Origin: an uncultured Bacteroidales bacterium
GTDB lineage: Bacteria > Bacteroidota > Bacteroidia > Bacteroidales > UBA4417
Assembly (NCBI GenBank): GCA_903946925.1
Contig: CAJAXK010000090.1
Span: forward strand, 1-36,396
Reading direction: 5' to 3'
Length of the DNA: 36,396 nt
The position numbers were made by a program, and so were the translations under genes. Each line of letters starts with the position of its first letter. Within the stretch, counting starts at the first letter, position 1. Shown piece by piece: positions 33,175-36,396 of the stretch. A model generated the notes under the pieces. The model was not told the origin of the DNA. It did not search any database and was given only the letters and a program-made list of their open reading frames with translations.

Positions 33175-36100
33175 TTATTCACCTTTAGTCCGGCAATAAA
33201 CCCATCCTGGTGGTATTGTTTTGTAATCCTTTATTTTGATTAAATAATAATAAACCCCATCAGGAACCAACTTGTTTTTGTCATTTGTCCCATTCCATCT
33301 GTGATCAATGTCCGAATTATTGTAGTTATTAATTTCAATAATCCTATCACCCCACCTATTGAAGATAATAACATTGTTATCAGGGTATTCTTCAATGTTA
33401 TTAATGTGCCAGTAGTCATTTGCACCATCTCCATCAGGGGATATGAGGTTAAAGAATTCTAATTCTGGCCGTTCATCAAAAACATTAATATACACTGTTG
33501 CTGTATCGCATTTGGATGGTGTGCCTCTATCACAAATTACATAAACAAGTGTATCGCGACCAATAAAATTAGCGTTTGGCGTATAGTATATTGAATCATC
33601 TACCGTTATATCGACATTTCCATAACGCGGGAATTCTATTAAAGTAACATCCAGACCTAAACCGATAGGATCCGAATCATTTCCAAGGATATTTACTGTT
33701 ATAGGAATATTTTTTATGGTGTTAGCAGAATCATCCAAAGCAATAGGCCTTTGAACCCCTCCCATTTTTATTATAACCGAATCGGTTTTAGAACAACCCG
33801 AAACCAGATCAAGGACAGTAAGAGTAAATTCCGTTTCTGTATTTAATGGAACTGTAAACGGGTTAAGCACTGTGTTATCCTTGAGGAGATTTTCAGGAGA
33901 CCAGTTATAGGCAAATACGCCCGAACCACCAGTAGCAGAACCAAATAAGGTTGTGGATGTTCCTGCTGCTATGGCTTCATCATTCCCTGCTTCAGCAGTC
34001 ATTTCACGATTTATTGTTAGGACAACAATATCTGAAAATGCCATGTTCCCACAAGAGGAAATACCATAAGCAGTTAGTTTGAAGATAATCTCCCCTGTTT
34101 CGCCAACACCTGGAATATAAGTCGGATTTAATAGGGTTGAATCTGATAAATGCCCATATCCATTATGCGTCCAAATTATATTACTAAAATTAGTCGCTGT
34201 TGATGTTTGGAAAGTGTAAGGTGATATTGAACATATTGCATCATCCAATCCTGCGTTTGCCAAAGGCGGTTTTACAAATTGAACCTTTACGGTATCTTCG
34301 GAATTGCCGCAGAGATATGATCCATAAGCGTTTAAAACCAAGTAAACAAAACCATTGTCAAAATCTGTCTGACTTGGTGTATATACAGGATTTAAAATCG
34401 AAACATTATCAAAATTCCCTGTACCTGATGTAGTCCAAATAATAGATGTGCTGTTAGTAACCTGTACATCCGTTAATTTAATTGTAGATAGTAAGCATGA
34501 TGTTATGTCATTGCCCGCATTCACAATTAATGGTGGAATCAAATTCAATTGCAGGGTATCATAAGCTGTTCCGCATGGCTCGATACCACTTACCATTAAG
34601 AAAAGTTGAACAGTTGCAGTGTCTAAAGGCGAAGATGTATAAATTGGTTCTATTGAATTCGGATTTTCAATTGTCCCTTTTCCATTTGTAGTCCAGAAAA
34701 GAGTTGTGTAATGCTTTGCAAAAGCATCAATTACATGATACGGTTGACCTTTACAAATACTATCGTCAGCACCAGCACTTACTATTGCTGCAGTAATAAT
34801 TTCAATAGTTTGCAAACAGGTGGATGTGTTTCCATGAATATCGGTTGCCGTCCAAATAATGTTGGTAATCCCGGGCACAAAAAACGATGGTGCATTATTG
34901 CTGATTACTGGATTTCCATCGCAGTTATCAGTGGCAGTGGCGGTCCCCAATATAACTTGTTCGCCTGAGCAGATAGTAAAGCCCACTGGACATGTGATTG
35001 AAGGCGGTTCATTATCATTTACAGTAACGATCATGGAGCATGTACTTATATTCCCACATTCATCAGTAGCAGTCCAAATAATATTGGTTGTTCCAGATGG
35101 ATATAAACCGGATGCATTCGCAGTCTGGTTAAAACTGTTTGTAAGAATATATGAGCTACAATTTTCAATCACACTCGGAATAGGCACTATAACATTGGCC
35201 GTACAAGTACCTACATCATTGCCAACAGAAATATTTGATGGACAAGTCAAAACCGGAGCTGTTACATCTTGAACATTAATGGTCTGTGATGCAGTTGAAG
35301 TATTGCCACAGGCATCCGTGGCTGTCCAGGTGCGGGTTGTGCTATATGATCCGGCACAGGTTCCTGTTGTGGTTGCATCGGTAAAAGTCAATGTGAACGC
35401 GCTTCCACAGGCATCCATGGCGGTGGCAACTTCAAATACAGGAACATCTGGACAATTTATGGTTGACGGGGCTGGAAGGGCAGCAATTACTGGAGCCGTT
35501 AAATCTTGAACATTTATGGTCTGTGATGCAGTTGAGGTATTGCCACAGGCATCCGTGGCAGTCCAGGTGCGGGTTGTGCTATATGCTCCAGCACAAAGCC
35601 CGTAGGTTGTAGCATCGGCAAATGTTAATGTAAATGCACTTCCACATGCATCGGTGGCTGTGGCAACAGCAAAGTTTGGCGTGGCTGGACAATTTATCGT
35701 GGTCGGGGCTGGCAAAGCTGCAATAACCGGAGCGGTAATATCTTGTACGGTAATGGTTTGGCTGGCAGTCGAGGTATTGTTGCAGGCATCCGTGGCGGTC
35801 CACGTGCGAGTTATGCTGTACGACCCGGCACAGGTTCCTGATGTGGTTGCATCGGCAAAAGTCAGGGTGAACGCACTTCCACAGGCATCCATGGCGGTGG
35901 CAACTTCAAATACAGGAACATCAGGACAATTTATTGTTGATGGGGCTGGAAGGGCGGCAATTACCGGAGCCGTTACATCTTGAACAGTAATGGTCTGTGT
36001 TGCGGTTGAGGTATTGTTGCAGGCATCGGTGGCGGTCCAGGTTCGCGTTGTGCTGTAAGAGCCAGCGCAAGGCCCATTGGTGATAACATCGGCAAAAGTC

Positions 36101-36396
36101 AGGGTGAACGCACTTCCACAGGCATCCATGGCGGTGGCAACTTCAAATACAGGAACATCAGGGCAATTTATTGTTGATGGGGCTGGAAGGGCAGCAATTA
36201 CCGGAGCCGTTACATCTTGAACAGTAATGGTCTGTGATGCAGTGGAGGTATTGTTGCAGGCATCTGTGGCTGTCCAAGTGCGGGTTACGCTGTATGACCC
36301 GGCACAAAGTCCATTGGTTGTAACATCGGCAAAAGTAAGGGTGAACGCACTTCCGCAGGCATCAATGGCGGTAGCAACCTCAAACACAGGAACTTC
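33175..36396 (-). CDS. Giant repeat-rich T9SS cargo protein with type B C-terminal domain (5' end missing)
   Basis: At least 1074 residues; the frame is open to the window edge, so the start and signal peptide are outside. From the edge: four complete 79-residue repeats and most of a fifth (core DACGSAFTLTFADATT, RTWTATDACNNTSTASQTI, APVIAALPAPSTINCP), then HYR-like domains (about residues 375-525, TNIIWTATDECGN), three more Ig-like units containing IIWTTSGTGNF-type motifs, a PKD-like unit (GGSGVFAYNWSPENLL), a cadherin-like unit (VNILGNDSDP ... YYTPNANFIGRDTLVY), and a final gliding-motility-type domain (FFNLISPDGDGANDYW, VIIFNRWGDRI, WNGTNDKNKLVPDGVYYY). It should be secreted by T9SS and displayed as an adhesin-like surface fibre. 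Paired Cys per repeat suggest disulfides or metal. Confidence 0.93.
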   Translation of the reverse strand, partial: EVPVFEVATAIDACGSAFTLTFADVTTNGLCAGSYSVTRTWTATDACNNTSTASQTITVQDVTAPVIAALPAPSTINCPDVPVFEVATAMDACGSAFTLTFADVITNGPCAGSYSTTRTWTATDACNNTSTATQTITVQDVTAPVIAALPAPSTINCPDVPVFEVATAMDACGSAFTLTFADATTSGTCAGSYSITRTWTATDACNNTSTASQTITVQDITAPVIAALPAPTTINCPATPNFAVATATDACGSAFTLTFADATTYGLCAGAYSTTRTWTATDACGNTSTASQTINVQDLTAPVIAALPAPSTINCPDVPVFEVATAMDACGSAFTLTFTDATTTGTCAGSYSTTRTWTATDACGNTSTASQTINVQDVTAPVLTCPSNISVGNDVGTCTANVIVPIPSVIENCSSYILTNSFNQTANASGLYPSGTTNIIWTATDECGNISTCSMIVTVNDNEPPSITCPVGFTICSGEQVILGTATATDNCDGNPVISNNAPSFFVPGITNIIWTATDIHGNTSTCLQTIEIITAAIVSAGADDSICKGQPYHVIDAFAKHYTTLFWTTNGKGTIENPNSIEPIYTSSPLDTATVQLFLMVSGIEPCGTAYDTLQLNLIPPLIVNAGNDITSCLLSTIKLTDVQVTNSTSIIWTTSGTGNFDNVSILNPVYTPSQTDFDNGFVYLVLNAYGSYLCGNSEDTVKVQFVKPPLANAGLDDAICSISPYTFQTSTATNFSNIIWTHNGYGHLSDSTLLNPTYIPGVGETGEIIFKLTAYGISSCGNMAFSDIVVLTINREMTAEAGNDEAIAAGTSTTLFGSATGGSGVFAYNWSPENLLKDNTVLNPFTVPLNTETEFTLTVLDLVSGCSKTDSVIIKMGGVQRPIALDDSANTIKNIPITVNILGNDSDPIGLGLDVTLIEFPRYGNVDITVDDSIYYTPNANFIGRDTLVYVICDRGTPSKCDTATVYINVFDERPELEFFNLISPDGDGANDYWHINNIEEYPDNNVIIFNRWGDRIIEINNYNNSDIDHRWNGTNDKNKLVPDGVYYYLIKIKDYKTIPPGWVYCRTKGE
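35250..36396 (-). repeat. Tandem 237-base coding repeats in the cargo gene
   Basis: Long near-identical stretches recur exactly 237 bases apart, for example the word GTTACATCTTGAACAGTAAT at 35972 and 36209. Units are 36387-36151, 36150-35914, 35913-35677, 35676-35440, and a fifth that diverges near 35250. The array runs out of the window, so the total unit number is unknown. Such an array may change length by recombination and may be collapsed in short-read assemblies. Confidence 0.93.

Noticed and set aside
35654-35983. Plus-strand frames across the cargo repeats
   Set aside because: They are antisense shadows of the 237-base coding repeat and recur only because the repeat does.

Overview
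The window comes from the chromosome of a member of the Bacteroidota, probably a Bacteroidia or Marinilabiliales-like lineage. Support comes from AT-rich DNA, TAnnTTTG promoter boxes in place of strong Shine-Dalgarno sites, and several phylum-typical families: a TonB-dependent receptor with an N-terminal carboxypeptidase-regulatory-like domain, a type IX secretion (T9SS) plug protein (DUF5103), PorP/SprF, OmpA/PD40 PorE-like proteins, and a secreted protein with a gliding-motility-type C-terminal domain. I saw no rRNA, tRNA, CRISPR array, intact transposase or phage gene.

Layout. 1-5 kb (minus strand): TonB-dependent receptor, an Ig-like lipoprotein, and miaA. 5.4-10.1 kb (plus): dnaX, a PfkB sugar kinase, a PlsC-like acyltransferase and a class I methyltransferase, separated by gaps full of short tandem repeats. 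10.1-13.4 kb: a compound repeat/MITE region, the T9SS plug gene (minus), a broken LytTR regulator remnant and an AAA/DUF4143 ATPase (minus). 13.6-20.3 kb (plus): ApbE lipoprotein, a second MITE copy, GH20 hexosaminidase, ATP-grasp enzyme and an LtaS-like sulfatase-fold membrane transferase. 20.7-23.2 kb (minus): a periplasmic protein built from 23 TPRs plus a C-terminal partial unit. 24.3-29.5 kb (plus): OmpA/PorE-like protein 1, a DUF5362 membrane protein and a phosphohexomutase. 29.6-36.4 kb (minus): a likely operon of giant T9SS cargo (5' end outside the window), PorP/SprF and OmpA/PorE-like protein 2.

How the genes work together. The right-hand block looks like a surface-secretion module: a repeat-rich cargo, its dedicated PorP/SprF partner, and a peptidoglycan-anchoring OmpA lipoprotein-like scaffold. 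A paralogue of that scaffold sits 3 kb away. The plug gene at 10.6 kb belongs to the same secretion system. The left half is mostly housekeeping (tRNA modification, replication clamp loader, metabolism).

The most unusual content is intergenic. Heptamer and octamer tandem arrays (period exactly 7 or 8) lie directly against stop codons. In one of them a 200-bp element with GAGTCC...GGACTC inverted ends has inserted, with an apparent 6-bp target duplication; removing the element and one duplicate restores the octamer phase. A second copy follows apbE, and a degenerate end lies near 20.6 kb. Assignments are from reading motifs by eye; no database search was run.
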